DNA of 64,000 nt from Bacteroidales bacterium (GCA_017633985.1 JAGBOF010000029.1:22200-86199); one strand, 5' to 3'. Shown: positions 7,813-18,292, counted from the first letter of the stretch. A program made the numbers and translations. Notes: generated by a model from the sequence alone, not told the origin.

Positions 7813-10800
7813 ATGGCAAATTTTTTATCGCTACTGTTCGGTAACAAATCGCAAAGGGATTTGAAAGAAGTAAAACCTATACTTGATAAATGCTTAAAAG
7901 CATACGACGAGGTTAAAAATCTCACCAACGATGAGTTAAGGGCAAAAACAAATGAATTTAAGAACCTTATTTACGAAGGAGTAAAGGAGCAAGAGGAAGA
8001 AAAACGTCAAATTAAAGAGAAACTGGACACGGATTTTGAGATGTCCGTCCATGATAAGCAAAAATTCTATGATAAAATAGAAGAACTGGACAAAAAAATA
8101 TATGCCACAACACAGGATCTGTTAAACCAAATACTACCCGAAGCATTTGCCGTTGTCAAAGAAACAGCTAAACGGTTTTTTGACAATGACGAGGTGGAAG
8201 TTACGGCTACTGATTTTGACAGACAATTGGCTGCAAAAAAAGATGCTATAAGAATTGACGGTGACAAGGCATATTATAAGAATGAATGGATGGCAGGCGG
8301 AAGTATGATTCATTGGGATATGATTCATTATGACGTTCAGTTGATAGGAGGAGCCGTTTTGCATCAGGGTAAAATTGCAGAAATGGCAACAGGTGAAGGA
8401 AAAACTTTGGTTGCTACACTTCCGATATATCTTAATGCACTGCCGGGTAAAGGTGTTCATGTGGTAACCGTTAATGACTATCTTGCAAAACGTGACAGTG
8501 AATGGATGGGCCGTTTGTTCGAATTCCACGGTTTGAGTGTTGATTGCATAGACAAACATCAACCTAACAGCGAAGAAAGACGTAATGCTTACAATTGCGA
8601 TATCACATACGGAACCAACAATGAATTCGGTTTTGACTACCTAAGGGACAACATGTGTAACAACGTCAATGAAATAGTACAACGTGAACACAATTACGCC
8701 ATTGTCGACGAGGTGGACTCGGTTTTGATTGACGATGCACGTACTCCGTTGATTATTTCAGGTCCTACACCTAAAGGTGAAGATCAAGAATTTGACAGAT
8801 TCTGCCCTATTATTGAGAAACTATATAACGCACAGCGTCAGGAAGTAACCCAAATCATTGCCGAAGCCCGCAAAATATTGGAGAATCCAAATAAAGATGC
8901 TAAACAAGAGGCTGAAGGAGGTAAATTATTGTTACGTGCCCATCACGGATTGCCTAAAAACAAGGCTTTGATAAAATTGTTATCCGAATCGGGTATGCGT
9001 TCTTTGATGCTAAAGACCGAAAACTTCTATATGCAGGATCAAAGCCGTGAAATGCATATCGTGGACGATGATTTGTACTTCGTAATTCAGGAACAACAAA
9101 ATACAATAGAACTTACGGAAAAAGGAATGGAATTCCTGTCCAAACTCGGCGAAGATCCTAAATTCTACATATTGCCTGACGTAGGTTCATTACTAGCAGA
9201 CCTTGACAAAGAACAATTATCTCCTGAAGAAAAAGCACAAAAGAAAGATGAGATTATGCAGAATTTTGCCGTACAAAGCGACAGAGTTCATACAATCAAT
9301 CAACTTTTGAAAGCATATGCACTGTTTGAGAATAACGTTGAATATGTTGTAATAAACAACGAAGTAAAAATCGTAGATGAACAGACAGGCCGTATAATGG
9401 AAGGCAGACGTTATTCCGACGGATTGCATCAAGCTATTGAAGCAAAGGAAAAAGTAAAAGTTCAGGCTGCAACACAGACTTACGCTACAATTACCCTTCA
9501 GAACTATTTCCGTATGTACAAGAAACTTGCGGGAATGACGGGTACTGCAGAGACGGAAGCTGGTGAGTTTTGGAATATCTACAAATTGGATGTGGTAACA
9601 ATACCTACTAACCGCCCTGTTATCCGTAAGGATATGGAAGATCTTATCTACAAAACCAAACGTGAGAAATTCGCTGCCGTTATTCAGGAAGTTGAACGCT
9701 TGAAAGAACAAAACCGTCCTGTACTTATCGGTACTGTTGACGTGGAAACATCCGAGTTATTAAGTAAAATGCTTAAGTTAAGGAGAATTCCGCATCAGGT
9801 ATTGAATGCAAAATTGCACCAAAAGGAAGCTGAAATCGTTGCTTTGGCAGGTAAAGCAGGTGCGGTAACGATTGCAACCAATATGGCGGGACGTGGTACC
9901 GACATTAAACTTGGTGAAGGCGTTAAAGAAGCAGGCGGTTTGGCTATCATAGGAACAGAAAGACATGAATCACGTCGTGTGGACCGTCAGTTACGAGGCC
10001 GTGCAGGCCGTCAGGGAGACCCGGGATCGTCTCAATTCTTTGTGTCACTTGAAGACAAACTTCTGCGTTTGTTCGGCGGCGAAAGAATGATAAAGATGAT
10101 GGACCGTTTGGGCGTTAAGGAAGGCGAGGTTATCCAACACTCCATGATGACCAAGAATATCGAACGTGCCCAAAAGAAAGTAGAAGAAAATAACTTCGGA
10201 ATACGTAAACGTCTGTTGGAATATGACGACGTTATGAACAACCAGCGTACCGTTATCTATACCAAACGTCACAATGCATTATACGGCGATAAACTTGCAA
10301 TTGATATATCAAATATGATGTATGACTGCGTTGCCGATTTGATTGACAACAATGAAGATTATTTTGATTTGCAGGCACAGTTTATCCGTACATGCGGTTT
10401 TGACTTCCCGATGACTGAAGAAGATTTCAATCATACGAAAAGATCCGAAATAAAGGATAAAGTCTTCAATGAAGTCTACAATTATTATAAGGACCGTATG
10501 GATAAAATCGCATTCCTTGCTTTTCCGTTTGTCAAGAACTTGGTTGAAAGCAATGCAACAAGATATGAAAACGTTGCCTTCCCTATTACCGACGGTATAC
10601 GTACGCTTAACACCGTCGCACCTATCAAAAAATCTTACGAATCGGCAGGAAAAGAGATTGCATTGAGTGTTGAAAAGAGTATTACGCTGCAAATTATAGA
10701 CAATGCATGGAAAGAACACTTAAGAAACTTGGATGATTTGCGTCAAAACGTACAAAACGCATCTTACGAACAGAAAGATCCGCTTGTTGTATACAAAATA

Positions 10801-11112
10801 GAGTCGTTTAATTTGTTTGAACAGATGCTTATTGATATTAATAAGGACATAACTTCATTCCTTTGCCGTGCTGCATTGCCTATACCTGAACAAACGATGC
10901 GCCAAAGCGAAGATGTGCAGACCGATCAAAGAGGCATACGCACTTCGCGTCAGGAAGTAAGCGAACAAAAGCAACAACTTGCAACAAACGGCGAACCGCA
11001 GGAGAAACGCCAACCCGTTCATGTTGAGAAAAAAATAGGAAGAAACGATCCTTGTCCTTGCGGAAGCGGCAAAAAATACAAGAACTGCCACGGAAAAAAC
11101 GCAGAAGAATAA
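7813..11112 (+). CDS. secA: Protein translocase ATPase SecA
   Basis: Motor ATPase that drives preproteins through SecYEG at the inner membrane. 1099 aa, the long form usual in Bacteroidetes because of insertions in the nucleotide-binding domains. Walker A-type MATGEGKT lies near residues 191-198 and the DEAD-like [16 protein letters not shown] near 297. [20 protein letters not shown] (second helicase-like motif) and the C-terminal zinc/SecB-binding motif [13 protein letters not shown] are intact. It starts 5 nt after the upstream stop without a Shine-Dalgarno sequence. A hairpin terminator follows at 11144-11185. Confidence 0.98.
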   Translation: MANFLSLLFGNKSQRDLKEVKPILDKCLKAYDEVKNLTNDELRAKTNEFKNLIYEGVKEQEEEKRQIKEKLDTDFEMSVHDKQKFYDKIEELDKKIYATTQDLLNQILPEAFAVVKETAKRFFDNDEVEVTATDFDRQLAAKKDAIRIDGDKAYYKNEWMAGGSMIHWDMIHYDVQLIGGAVLHQGKIAEMATGEGKTLVATLPIYLNALPGKGVHVVTVNDYLAKRDSEWMGRLFEFHGLSVDCIDKHQPNSEERRNAYNCDITYGTNNEFGFDYLRDNMCNNVNEIVQREHNYAIVDEVDSVLIDDARTPLIISGPTPKGEDQEFDRFCPIIEKLYNAQRQEVTQIIAEARKILENPNKDAKQEAEGGKLLLRAHHGLPKNKALIKLLSESGMRSLMLKTENFYMQDQSREMHIVDDDLYFVIQEQQNTIELTEKGMEFLSKLGEDPKFYILPDVGSLLADLDKEQLSPEEKAQKKDEIMQNFAVQSDRVHTINQLLKAYALFENNVEYVVINNEVKIVDEQTGRIMEGRRYSDGLHQAIEAKEKVKVQAATQTYATITLQNYFRMYKKLAGMTGTAETEAGEFWNIYKLDVVTIPTNRPVIRKDMEDLIYKTKREKFAAVIQEVERLKEQNRPVLIGTVDVETSELLSKMLKLRRIPHQVLNAKLHQKEAEIVALAGKAGAVTIATNMAGRGTDIKLGEGVKEAGGLAIIGTERHESRRVDRQLRGRAGRQGDPGSSQFFVSLEDKLLRLFGGERMIKMMDRLGVKEGEVIQHSMMTKNIERAQKKVEENNFGIRKRLLEYDDVMNNQRTVIYTKRHNALYGDKLAIDISNMMYDCVADLIDNNEDYFDLQAQFIRTCGFDFPMTEEDFNHTKRSEIKDKVFNEVYNYYKDRMDKIAFLAFPFVKNLVESNATRYENVAFPITDGIRTLNTVAPIKKSYESAGKEIALSVEKSITLQIIDNAWKEHLRNLDDLRQNVQNASYEQKDPLVVYKIESFNLFEQMLIDINKDITSFLCRAALPIPEQTMRQSEDVQTDQRGIRTSRQEVSEQKQQLATNGEPQEKRQPVHVEKKIGRNDPCPCGSGKKYKNCHGKNAEE

Positions 11113-11143
11113 TAACTGAATGATAGTAAATAATTAATGTTTG

Positions 11144-11185
11144 CAGACGGTAAATAAAAACAATGGTTTACCGTCTGATTTTTTT
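11144..11185 (+). terminator. Intrinsic terminator after secA
   Basis: CAGACGGTAAA (11144-11154) pairs with TTTACCGTCTG (11167-11177), followed by a T-rich run. Confidence 0.8.
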
Positions 11186-11311
11186 AATACGGCGTAAAAA
11201 TTTTTTAATACGCCGTTTCATTAAATTAATCAGCGATGAAAATTTATTAATCTGCGACGAAAATTTATTAATCTGCGATAAAAATTTATTAATCACGCAG
11301 ATTATTTTTCT
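11186..11311. repeat. 21-bp modular repeat array 3 (6 units)
   Basis: Six units in exact 21-bp phase from 11186. The first two have CGGCG and CGCCG cores; the next three read AATCAGCGAT, AATCTGCGAC and AATCTGCGAT, each followed by an AT-only tail; the last is degenerate. It begins right after the secA terminator. Confidence 0.85.
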
Positions 11312-11374
11312 ATAAAATCACAGCGTAAAATTATTATCTCTTTTCAAAATGTCCGTAAATCAAAAAAATTCTTG

Positions 11375-11383
11375 TAACTTTGC
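11375..11383 (+). promoter_or_regulatory. -7 element for structured RNA A
   Basis: TAACTTTGC, with predicted transcription start at about 11389, the first base of the first RNA hairpin. Confidence 0.65.
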
Positions 11384-11389
11384 ATCTGT

Positions 11390-11593
11390 GATTAACATAG
11401 CGGTTAATCCTTGACATAAAAAGGCGTTACGCTTTATTTTTTGAGCTCATTAAACCTTCTAACAATAAATAGCACTCAAAATGTAGAGTCGGTAAGTGCC
11501 CGCAGTGTCTGTGGGCTTTACTTATTTGGGTGCGAAGGTAGTTAGAAGGACCGTATGGGCGATAATAAGATAAGTTCGCAGTCTTTTTATGTC
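11390..11593 (+). ncRNA. Structured RNA A, candidate leader or 6S-like RNA
   Basis: About 204 nt with nested complementarity: 5' hairpin GATTAAC/GTTAATC (11390-11409); closing helix GACATAAAAA (11413-11422)/TTTTTATGTC (11584-11593); GCTCAT (11445-11450)/ATGGGC (11555-11560); CCTTCTAAC (11455-11463)/GTTAGAAGG (11541-11549); GCACTCAAA (11472-11480)/TTTGGGTGC (11525-11533); GTAAG/CTTAC-like pairing; apical GCCCGCAG (11498-11505)/CTGTGGGC (11509-11516). An alternative hairpin GCGA (11559-11562)/TCGC (11576-11579) before a T run excludes the GCTCAT helix. The same plan with changed but still paired bases occurs at 52223-52442. It ends 41 nt before the ATG of the LRR protein. Function unknown. Confidence 0.75.
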
Positions 11594-11634
11594 CTGTCAG
11601 TTTAATAAATGTTTAATTTAATTCATTAAATGCA

Positions 11635-13479
11635 ATGAAAAATTTAAAAATTGTTTTGTTGGGTACGCTTTTTTGGGGTTTATGGCTCAATGCAGGTGCG
11701 TACAATTTCGAAGTGGACGGCTTTTATTACGATAAAACGTCTGATTCCACAGTTACCCTGGTACACCACGAGAGTTATGACACTCTTTATGGTGCAATTA
11801 CAATCCCCGGATATATTATACCGTATAACGGTGTAAAGTACAGAGTTAAAACAATAGACTATGCGGCCTTTTCGGAGTGCAACTTGATAACAAAGATTAC
11901 TGTTGATGACCCAGTACAACAGATCGGAAGCAGAGCCTTTGAATTTTGCGAAAATCTGACGGAAGTAACTATCGGCAGAGGTGTGCAATATATCTCAAGT
12001 GCTATATTTATGGGCTGCGATAATTTGCAGATAATTAATTTCAATGCAGATTCTATCGCATTGACCGAGTCGTGTTACAAATACAGTGGATTTTGTGATA
12101 ATACTGACTATTACACTAGACTAAAAAATAATTGGCTTTACGGTGTAGGTGACAGGATAAAACAAATTAATATCGGTGACAGCGTAAGAGTTATACCGTG
12201 GTATTTTATAGGATTTCAATACAACTATACTGACTCCGTAGAATACATGGAGATTCCTAACAGTGTGGTAAAAGCTGCAGCATTTAGATCTACTGCAACA
12301 GGTGTAAAGAAAGTAAAGATAGGCAACGGAATAAGATATACGATACCGTATGGACATGGAACTAACCCATGGGTGGTAAATCACCACACTGAAGGTTCAC
12401 CTGAATTTTTCAATGGTTGCGAAAATTTAGAAACCGTAATCCTTGAAGAAGGTTCCCTATACGTTAACGGATTTAACAACTGTCCGAAAATAACAAGCAT
12501 TGATATTCCAAAAAGTGCGATAGATATTGCGGGCTTCAGCGGTTGTACGGGATTAACGGAGCTTTATATTCCTTCCAAAGTGGAGATTGTCGGCGGTTTT
12601 AACAACACTGGATTAACCGAGATAACTATTCCCGACAACGTAAAGACATTGTCAAAACAAGCATTCAGCAATAACGAGAACCTGAAGGTGATAAAGATAG
12701 GCAAAGGCGTGACAACTTTCGGCGAAGGTGTGTTCTCGGGTTGTTACAATGTGGATACAATCTATTGTATGACTCCTTTCCCGCAGGTAATATCCACTTC
12801 AGCTTTCGAAAACGTTGATAAGGAAACTTGCATATTGGTCGTAGGTTGCCAAAAGAGCGAATTATATTCCAAAGCCGACATTTGGCGGGAGTTTAAGCAT
12901 ATAGAAGAGAACTGCGACATTGACGGATTCGGCGAAAGCATCGTTACCGTCACCGCAACCACCCAAGAAGCAACGGATATTACCGAGACTTCCGCAGTAT
13001 TGCACGGTGACGTAACCGCCGAAGGCGGAGATATTGACAGCAAAGGCTTTTTGTACAAAAAATCATCCGACAAGGAGTTTACGGCTATAGATGTTACGGC
13101 GGAGGATATGGTTTATACTTTGACGGAACTTGAAAAAGAGACGGAATATACCTATAAGGTGTTTGCCGTAGCGGATAATGACACAACGTCCGGCGAAGAA
13201 AAAACATTCAAAACGCTTCAAGGCAGCGGCATTGACGAAGTTGTATCAGGCAAATGTCCTGACATTTATCCTAATCCTGCAAAAAACACCGTTACAGTGG
13301 ATTTGGGTAATTTGACTTCGGATAACGGCGGAACCGTTACCATTATCAATAATGCAGGAGTGGTTGTTTATCAATCAGACATCCAATCTCAAAAATTCAA
13401 TATCAATATTGAGAACTGGGACAGCGGAATTTACTACATCAAAACGGGTAAATTTACGCAGAAATTGATAATTGAATAA
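11635..13479 (+). CDS. BspA-type leucine-rich-repeat surface protein with T9SS sorting domain
   Basis: 614-aa secreted protein. Signal peptide 1-22 (MKNLKIVLLGTLFWGLWLNAGA); LRR_5/BspA-type repeats about 60-415 (repeated phrases of the form FxxCxNLxxIxIxxxVxxIxxxAF); a fibronectin-III-like segment about 435-525 (TEATTQEATDITETSAVLHG style); and a type A T9SS C-terminal domain from about 540 (IYPNPAKNTVTVDLGN to GIYYIKTGKFTQKLIIE). It should be exported by Sec, moved across the outer membrane by T9SS and anchored or released. BspA-like LRR proteins often bind host or matrix proteins, but no ligand is inferable here. It stands alone downstream of structured RNA A, which may control it. Confidence 0.88.
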   Translation: MKNLKIVLLGTLFWGLWLNAGAYNFEVDGFYYDKTSDSTVTLVHHESYDTLYGAITIPGYIIPYNGVKYRVKTIDYAAFSECNLITKITVDDPVQQIGSRAFEFCENLTEVTIGRGVQYISSAIFMGCDNLQIINFNADSIALTESCYKYSGFCDNTDYYTRLKNNWLYGVGDRIKQINIGDSVRVIPWYFIGFQYNYTDSVEYMEIPNSVVKAAAFRSTATGVKKVKIGNGIRYTIPYGHGTNPWVVNHHTEGSPEFFNGCENLETVILEEGSLYVNGFNNCPKITSIDIPKSAIDIAGFSGCTGLTELYIPSKVEIVGGFNNTGLTEITIPDNVKTLSKQAFSNNENLKVIKIGKGVTTFGEGVFSGCYNVDTIYCMTPFPQVISTSAFENVDKETCILVVGCQKSELYSKADIWREFKHIEENCDIDGFGESIVTVTATTQEATDITETSAVLHGDVTAEGGDIDSKGFLYKKSSDKEFTAIDVTAEDMVYTLTELEKETEYTYKVFAVADNDTTSGEEKTFKTLQGSGIDEVVSGKCPDIYPNPAKNTVTVDLGNLTSDNGGTVTIINNAGVVVYQSDIQSQKFNINIENWDSGIYYIKTGKFTQKLIIE

Positions 13480-13503
13480 CAAGAAGTTACAAACTGCGAA
13501 AAT

Positions 13504-13587
13504 AAAACGCCGTTTAAAGAAATTAATCAGCGATAAAAATTTATTAAAACGGCGTTTTAATTTTTTTTAACGCCGTCTTTTTTCATC
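13504..13587. repeat. 21-bp modular repeat array 4 (4 units)
   Basis: Units at 13504, 13525, 13546 and 13567; cores CGCCG, CAGCGAT, CGGCG and CGCCG. The inverted CGCCG/CGGCG pair plus T-rich tail could act as a terminator for the LRR gene. Confidence 0.85.
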
Positions 13588-13662
13588 AAGCTGTAAATTC
13601 CCATTTTTACGGCATAAGAAAAATATTTCAATTAAAAAGGTTGTCAGTATAAAACTTTTACT

Positions 13663-13671
13663 TATCTTTGC
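13663..13671 (+). promoter_or_regulatory. -7 element for arcC
   Basis: TATCTTTGC, 20-29 nt before the two candidate ATG codons of carbamate kinase. Confidence 0.65.
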
Positions 13672-13691
13672 AACTTCTTTTTTAAAGACAT

Positions 13692-14636
13692 ATGATTGAT
13701 ATGAAGAAATTAGCGGTTGTGGCTTTGGGAGGAAATGCCCTCTTAAGAAGCGAGCAAAAAGGAACATATAAAGAACAAATACAAAACGTAAACCAAACAT
13801 GTGAGCAGATTGGTAATCTGTTAAATGATTACAATGTCGTAATTGCCCACGGTAACGGTCCGCAGGTAGGCAATATTTTGTTGCAAAACGAAGCGGGCAA
13901 AGAGAAATTCCGTGTGGAAGACATGCCGTTGGATTATTGCGTGGCGCAAACGCAGGGCAGTATCGGTTATTTGATTGATATGTGCATGCGTAACGTGATG
14001 CATTCTATGAATATAAAGCGCAATGTCGTTACATTGCTTACGCAGGTAACCGTTGACAGGAATGACAAAGGTTTTTCGAATCCTACCAAACCCGTAGGGC
14101 CTTATTACAGCAAGGAGAATGCGGAAGAATACGCCAAAACCACGGGTGCGCAGTTCAAAGAGGATGCAAAAGGCAGAGGATGGCGCAAAGTAGTGGCTTC
14201 CCCTACCCCATTGACAATTGAAAACGTTGCTTTGGTAAAACAATTGGCACAGGATGGCAATATTATCGTAACCGTAGGCGGCGGAGGCATACCTGTGGTG
14301 GAAGAAAACGGAATTATCAAAGGTGTGGAAGCCGTTATAGACAAAGATTTGGCAAGTGCGGTAACCGCAGTTGCTATAGGTGCCGACGAATTCTATATCT
14401 TAACCGACGTAGACAAGGTTTACATCAATTTCCGCAAGGAAAACGAACGGGCATTGGACGTTTTGACGGTGGAAGAAGCCGAGAAATTGCTTAATGACGG
14501 CCAATTCGGCGAAGGAAGTATGGCTCCGAAAATACGGGCTGCCCTTTATTTTGTAAAAAACGGTGGCAAACAATGTATAATCACCGATGCCGCACAATTA
14601 GGAAATCCATCCTGCGGAACAAGAATAGTAAATTAA
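13692..14636 (+). CDS. arcC: Carbamate kinase
   Basis: Catalyses reversible phosphoryl transfer between carbamoyl phosphate and ADP, yielding ATP in arginine or agmatine fermentation; cytoplasmic. 314 aa, normal length. The amino-acid-kinase signature VVALGGNALL lies at residues 8-17, with AHGNGPQVGNI and VTVGGGGIPVVEE further on, all typical of ArcC. The ATG at 13692 is close to a second in-frame ATG (13701, MKKLAVVALGG), which may be the true start. No arcA or ornithine carbamoyltransferase is adjacent, so the source of carbamoyl phosphate lies elsewhere. Confidence 0.93.
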   Translation: MIDMKKLAVVALGGNALLRSEQKGTYKEQIQNVNQTCEQIGNLLNDYNVVIAHGNGPQVGNILLQNEAGKEKFRVEDMPLDYCVAQTQGSIGYLIDMCMRNVMHSMNIKRNVVTLLTQVTVDRNDKGFSNPTKPVGPYYSKENAEEYAKTTGAQFKEDAKGRGWRKVVASPTPLTIENVALVKQLAQDGNIIVTVGGGGIPVVEENGIIKGVEAVIDKDLASAVTAVAIGADEFYILTDVDKVYINFRKENERALDVLTVEEAEKLLNDGQFGEGSMAPKIRAALYFVKNGGKQCIITDAAQLGNPSCGTRIVN

Positions 14637-14702
14637 GTTTTCTTTTTCATAATTAATTTTGTTTTTGAGCCTTACTTTTATGCAAAAGTGCGGCTCTTTT
14701 TG

Positions 14703-14711
14703 TATCTTTGC
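14703..14711 (+). promoter_or_regulatory. -7 element for the GH3 gene
   Basis: TATCTTTGC, 21 nt before the ATG at 14733. It falls inside the longest possible reading frame and therefore argues for the downstream start. Confidence 0.7.
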
Positions 14712-14732
14712 ACTTTAAAATATTTTCATACA

Positions 14733-17126
14733 ATGAATAAAACCGTTATTATATTGTTTTTGCTTCTTACAATGATGTCCTACGGACAGAAATCAAAGAA
14801 ACAACCCGCTTATATCGATTATAACAAAAACCAAAAGATGGATGTGTTTGAGGATTCTTCGCAACCGATTGACAAACGTGTGGAAGATTTGCTTAAACAG
14901 ATGACTTTTCAGGAGAAACAGGGACAACTTTTGATGGATTTGGGATGGCAGTATTACCAAAGGACTGATAACAAAATCAGTATTACCGATTATGCCCGCC
15001 AAACCATACAGGAAAAGAAGATGGGGGCTCTTTGGGGATTTTTCCGTGCTGATCCGTGGAGCGGAAAGACACTTGATAACGGTATAACGCCGTTTCTGTC
15101 CGCCGATGGGGTGAATCAATTGCAAAGATACATGATTGATTCCACGCGTTTGGGTATTCCGATGTTTATTGCCGAAGAATGCATGCACGGAATAATGCAA
15201 GTAGGCAGCGTGGTATATCCTACTGGACTGGGTCAGGCATCTACGTGGAATAAGTTATTGATCCGTGACATGGCTGCCGACATACGCAACCTTGCAATCA
15301 GCGAAGGAATAAATATTTGCTTTTCTCCATTGGTTGATATTGCCAGAGACCCGCGTTGGAGCCGCGTAGAAGAAACTTATGGTGAGGATTCATATCTTAC
15401 AAGTGAGATGGGCGCAATGTTTGTTGAGGGTTTAGTCAATCAGCACGGCAATTACAAAAAATCAGTTCTGCCTACGCTGAAACATTTTGCCGCTTACGGC
15501 ATATCGGAAGGCGGACACAATGCAGGCAGTGCGCATATAGGCTTAAGGGAACTGCACAGCGATATACTGCCGCCGTTTAAAAAAGCAATACAAGCAGGTG
15601 CGCAATTGGTTATGACGGCGTATAACGAAATTGACGGCATACCTTGTTCTATGAATCCTTATCTTTTGCAGGATGTTTTGCGCAACCGTTGGGGATTTGA
15701 CGGCATAGTAATCTCTGATCTTCACTCAATAAGCGGTTTGCGTTCGCACGGAGTTGCAAAAGATCTGAAACAGGCTGCGGAGAAATCCATAAACGCAGGA
15801 TTGGATCTGGATTTGAGTGCAACGGATTTCTATAATAATTTGTCAGATGTGGATATTAACCGCATAGACGAAGCAGTCAGAAGAATATTGTATAAAAAAT
15901 TCGAATGCGGGTTGTTTGACGAACCTTTTATAAAGGAACAAACAAGCAAAGAGACAGCACAATTTTACAACAACTCCCTGACACAAGCCGCAGAAGTAGC
16001 CAAAGAAAGTATTGTCTTGCTAAAAAATAACAATAATATATTACCTCTTGACAGCGAAAAGCCGTTAAATATCGCCCTTATAGGTCCTAATGCGGATAAT
16101 ATGTATAATATGCTCGGCGATTACACAGGTCCGCAGGGCAATCAATCGTTTTATACCATAAGAGGCGCACTTGACAGTTATAAAATGTTGCATAAAAACA
16201 TTAAATTCACGTATTCCAAAGGTTGTTCGGTAAAAGATACGAATAAAAGCGGATTTAACGATGCCGTAAAGGCAGCACAAAACAGCGATGTTATACTTTT
16301 GTGCCTCGGCGGGTCGTCTTCGCGTTACGAAACAATAGAATACGAAAATACGGGGGCAGCAAAAGTAAGCAATAACACTGTTTCCGACATTACAAGCGGA
16401 GAAGGATTTGACAGGTCGTCATTGGAATTGGCGGGAGTGCAGAAAGAATTGCTTGAAGAGTTGAAAAAAACTAATAAACCTATAATCTTGATTCTTGTAA
16501 ACGGCAGACCGTTGGTCTTAACTGACATAAAAGACAAATGCGATGCAATATTGGAGTGTTTTTACCCTGGGCAAATGGGAGCAAATGCAATAATAGCAAC
16601 CGTATTCGGGGAAAACAATCCGTCGGGAAGGCTTCCTATATCATTCCCGTCTGACATCGGGGCATTGCCTTGCTATTACAATACCAAAAGAGTGTCAAAC
16701 CGCAGCGATTATCTCGAAGGCAGCGCAAAGGCTTTGTATCCTTTCGGTTTCGGATTGAGTTATACGGAATTTAAGTACGGTAATTTCTCGGTAAAAGTAA
16801 ATAACAACGGAACGGATAACGTTAATATTGACGTCAGATGCGATGTCACCAATACGGGAAGCCGTGACGGTAGCGAAGTTGTGCAAGTCTATGTAAAAAA
16901 ACTGTATTCCGACTACGCTACCAATGAAATAAATTTATGGGGATTTGACAAAAAATTCATAAAAAGCGGGGATACCCAAACATTTACTGTAAATATTGAC
17001 AATGATTCATTCCGTGAATGGAATGCGACGGCTACGGAATTTTATTTATCCAAAGGAGAATATGAAATCTCCATAAGAAAAGACGCCTTCACAGTCATTG
17101 ATTCCCACGTAATTACAATTGAATAA
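14733..17126 (+). CDS. GH3 beta-glucosidase family glycoside hydrolase, secreted
   Basis: 797-aa exported glycosidase of family GH3, which removes beta-linked sugars from the non-reducing end. The start at 14733 gives a clean signal peptide (MNKTVIILFLLLTMMSYGQ); a longer frame from 14688 would run through the promoter. N-terminal barrel about 50-400 contains DPRWSRVEETYGEDSYL and the nucleophile region GFDGIVISDLHSISG (Asp of ISD). The alpha/beta sandwich about 425-640 and a C-terminal fibronectin-III-like domain (about 690-790) follow. Most GH3 beta-glucosidases have SDW where this has SDL, so specificity may differ. No SusC/D pair is nearby. Probably periplasmic or outer-membrane. Confidence 0.88.
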   Translation: MNKTVIILFLLLTMMSYGQKSKKQPAYIDYNKNQKMDVFEDSSQPIDKRVEDLLKQMTFQEKQGQLLMDLGWQYYQRTDNKISITDYARQTIQEKKMGALWGFFRADPWSGKTLDNGITPFLSADGVNQLQRYMIDSTRLGIPMFIAEECMHGIMQVGSVVYPTGLGQASTWNKLLIRDMAADIRNLAISEGINICFSPLVDIARDPRWSRVEETYGEDSYLTSEMGAMFVEGLVNQHGNYKKSVLPTLKHFAAYGISEGGHNAGSAHIGLRELHSDILPPFKKAIQAGAQLVMTAYNEIDGIPCSMNPYLLQDVLRNRWGFDGIVISDLHSISGLRSHGVAKDLKQAAEKSINAGLDLDLSATDFYNNLSDVDINRIDEAVRRILYKKFECGLFDEPFIKEQTSKETAQFYNNSLTQAAEVAKESIVLLKNNNNILPLDSEKPLNIALIGPNADNMYNMLGDYTGPQGNQSFYTIRGALDSYKMLHKNIKFTYSKGCSVKDTNKSGFNDAVKAAQNSDVILLCLGGSSSRYETIEYENTGAAKVSNNTVSDITSGEGFDRSSLELAGVQKELLEELKKTNKPIILILVNGRPLVLTDIKDKCDAILECFYPGQMGANAIIATVFGENNPSGRLPISFPSDIGALPCYYNTKRVSNRSDYLEGSAKALYPFGFGLSYTEFKYGNFSVKVNNNGTDNVNIDVRCDVTNTGSRDGSEVVQVYVKKLYSDYATNEINLWGFDKKFIKSGDTQTFTVNIDNDSFREWNATATEFYLSKGEYEISIRKDAFTVIDSHVITIE

Positions 17127-17128
17127 AA

Positions 17129-17240
17129 AATAACGCCGTAAAAAAAATTTTTACGGCGTTTTAATAAATTAATCTGCGATAAAATTTTTTTTAAACGCCT
17201 GATTATTTTACCCAAACAACGTTTTATTTTTTCAAACGGA
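17129..17240. repeat. 21-bp modular repeat array 5 (5 units plus partial)
   Basis: Units at 17129, 17150, 17171, 17192 and 17213, with a partial one at 17234. Cores CGCCG, CGGCG, CTGCGAT, CGCCTGATT and CAACG. The first two form a perfect inverted pair 3 nt after the GH3 stop codon. Confidence 0.85.
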
Positions 17241-17271
17241 TATTTAACTCTGCTGTTTAGTTTTTTTGTTG

Positions 17272-17280
17272 TAATTTTGC
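17272..17280 (+). promoter_or_regulatory. -7 element for the EamA transporter
   Basis: TAATTTTGC, 39 nt upstream of the ATG at 17320. Confidence 0.65.
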
Positions 17281-17319
17281 AGCGAAATTTGACATTTAGA
17301 TGCACAAAAAATCAATCCG

Positions 17320-18270
17320 ATGCGGCTGAACGAAACAACCAAAGGACATATCGTAATCTTATTGACGAATATCATCTTCGGCATCAACACTCCTATTGCC
17401 AAGGATGCGCTCTCCGCTGTCGGGCCTTATATCCTTACTACATTAAGATTCGCAGGCTGTGCCGTATTGTTTTGGATTGCCTCTTTTATATTCAAACTTC
17501 CCGAAGTAAACAAAAAAGATATCGGTTTGTTATGCCTTGCCGCCTTACCTGGAATAGTGTTCAATCTGTTTTTGTTCATTCTCGGTTTAAGCAACACCAC
17601 CCCCACCAACGCATCTGTCATTGTCAGTATGACGCCTATATTCACTATGATAATGGCATTCATATTCCTTAAAGAACCATTGACTTTTAAGAAAATAATA
17701 GGCGTGATGTGCGGACTGTCAGGGGCATTGATTCTTATTTTCACCAAACAATCTTCGGTAACAATGCTTGCAAAAAACAACACATTGGGAATTATCTTTT
17801 GCATAATAAGCGGCATTTCCTACGCATTGTACCTTACATTGTTCGCTCCGCTTATCAAGCGGAACAATCCAGTAAATATAATGAAATGGATGTTCTTGGC
17901 TTCAACAATAGCCGTCATTCCCGTAACATGGAAACATGTTATTGCTTTCGATTACTCATCTTTAACGGCAAGGACATGTTTGGAGATGTCGTATGTCATA
18001 CTTATGGCAACCTTTGTCAATTATATGTTCATACCTATGGCACAGGCAAGATTAAGACCCACTACGCTTTCCATGTACAACTATGTCCAACCAGTAGTAA
18101 CCGCCGTTATCTCGATAATCACTGCGATGGATGTATTGAATGTATATAAGATAACTGCGGCATTGCTTATCTTTTCGGGCGTTTATATAGTCACCACTTC
18201 AAGGAGTAAGAAACAAACATCGGAAAGGGAGAAAGTACAAAAAACTTTACGGGAAATTACAAGTAAATAA
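17320..18270 (+). CDS. DMT-superfamily (EamA) transporter
   Basis: 316-aa inner-membrane protein with ten hydrophobic segments arranged as two EamA halves (about 10-140 and 155-290). The first half has the family phrase NASVIVSMTPIFTMIMAFIF followed by KEPLTFKKIIGVMCGLSGA. Members export metabolites or import nucleotide sugars and amino acids; the substrate is not predictable. The C-terminal tail (SRSKKQTSEREKVQKT) is basic and should be cytoplasmic. A metallophosphoesterase gene starts 22 nt downstream, so the two are likely co-transcribed. Confidence 0.87.
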   Translation: MRLNETTKGHIVILLTNIIFGINTPIAKDALSAVGPYILTTLRFAGCAVLFWIASFIFKLPEVNKKDIGLLCLAALPGIVFNLFLFILGLSNTTPTNASVIVSMTPIFTMIMAFIFLKEPLTFKKIIGVMCGLSGALILIFTKQSSVTMLAKNNTLGIIFCIISGISYALYLTLFAPLIKRNNPVNIMKWMFLASTIAVIPVTWKHVIAFDYSSLTARTCLEMSYVILMATFVNYMFIPMAQARLRPTTLSMYNYVQPVVTAVISIITAMDVLNVYKITAALLIFSGVYIVTTSRSKKQTSEREKVQKTLREITSK

Positions 18271-18292
18271 CAATTAAAACCAATTAAACAAT

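Noticed and set aside
14688..14732. Longer N-terminus for the GH3 enzyme
   Set aside because: The extension would be translated from the promoter itself; starting at 14733 gives a normal signal peptide.
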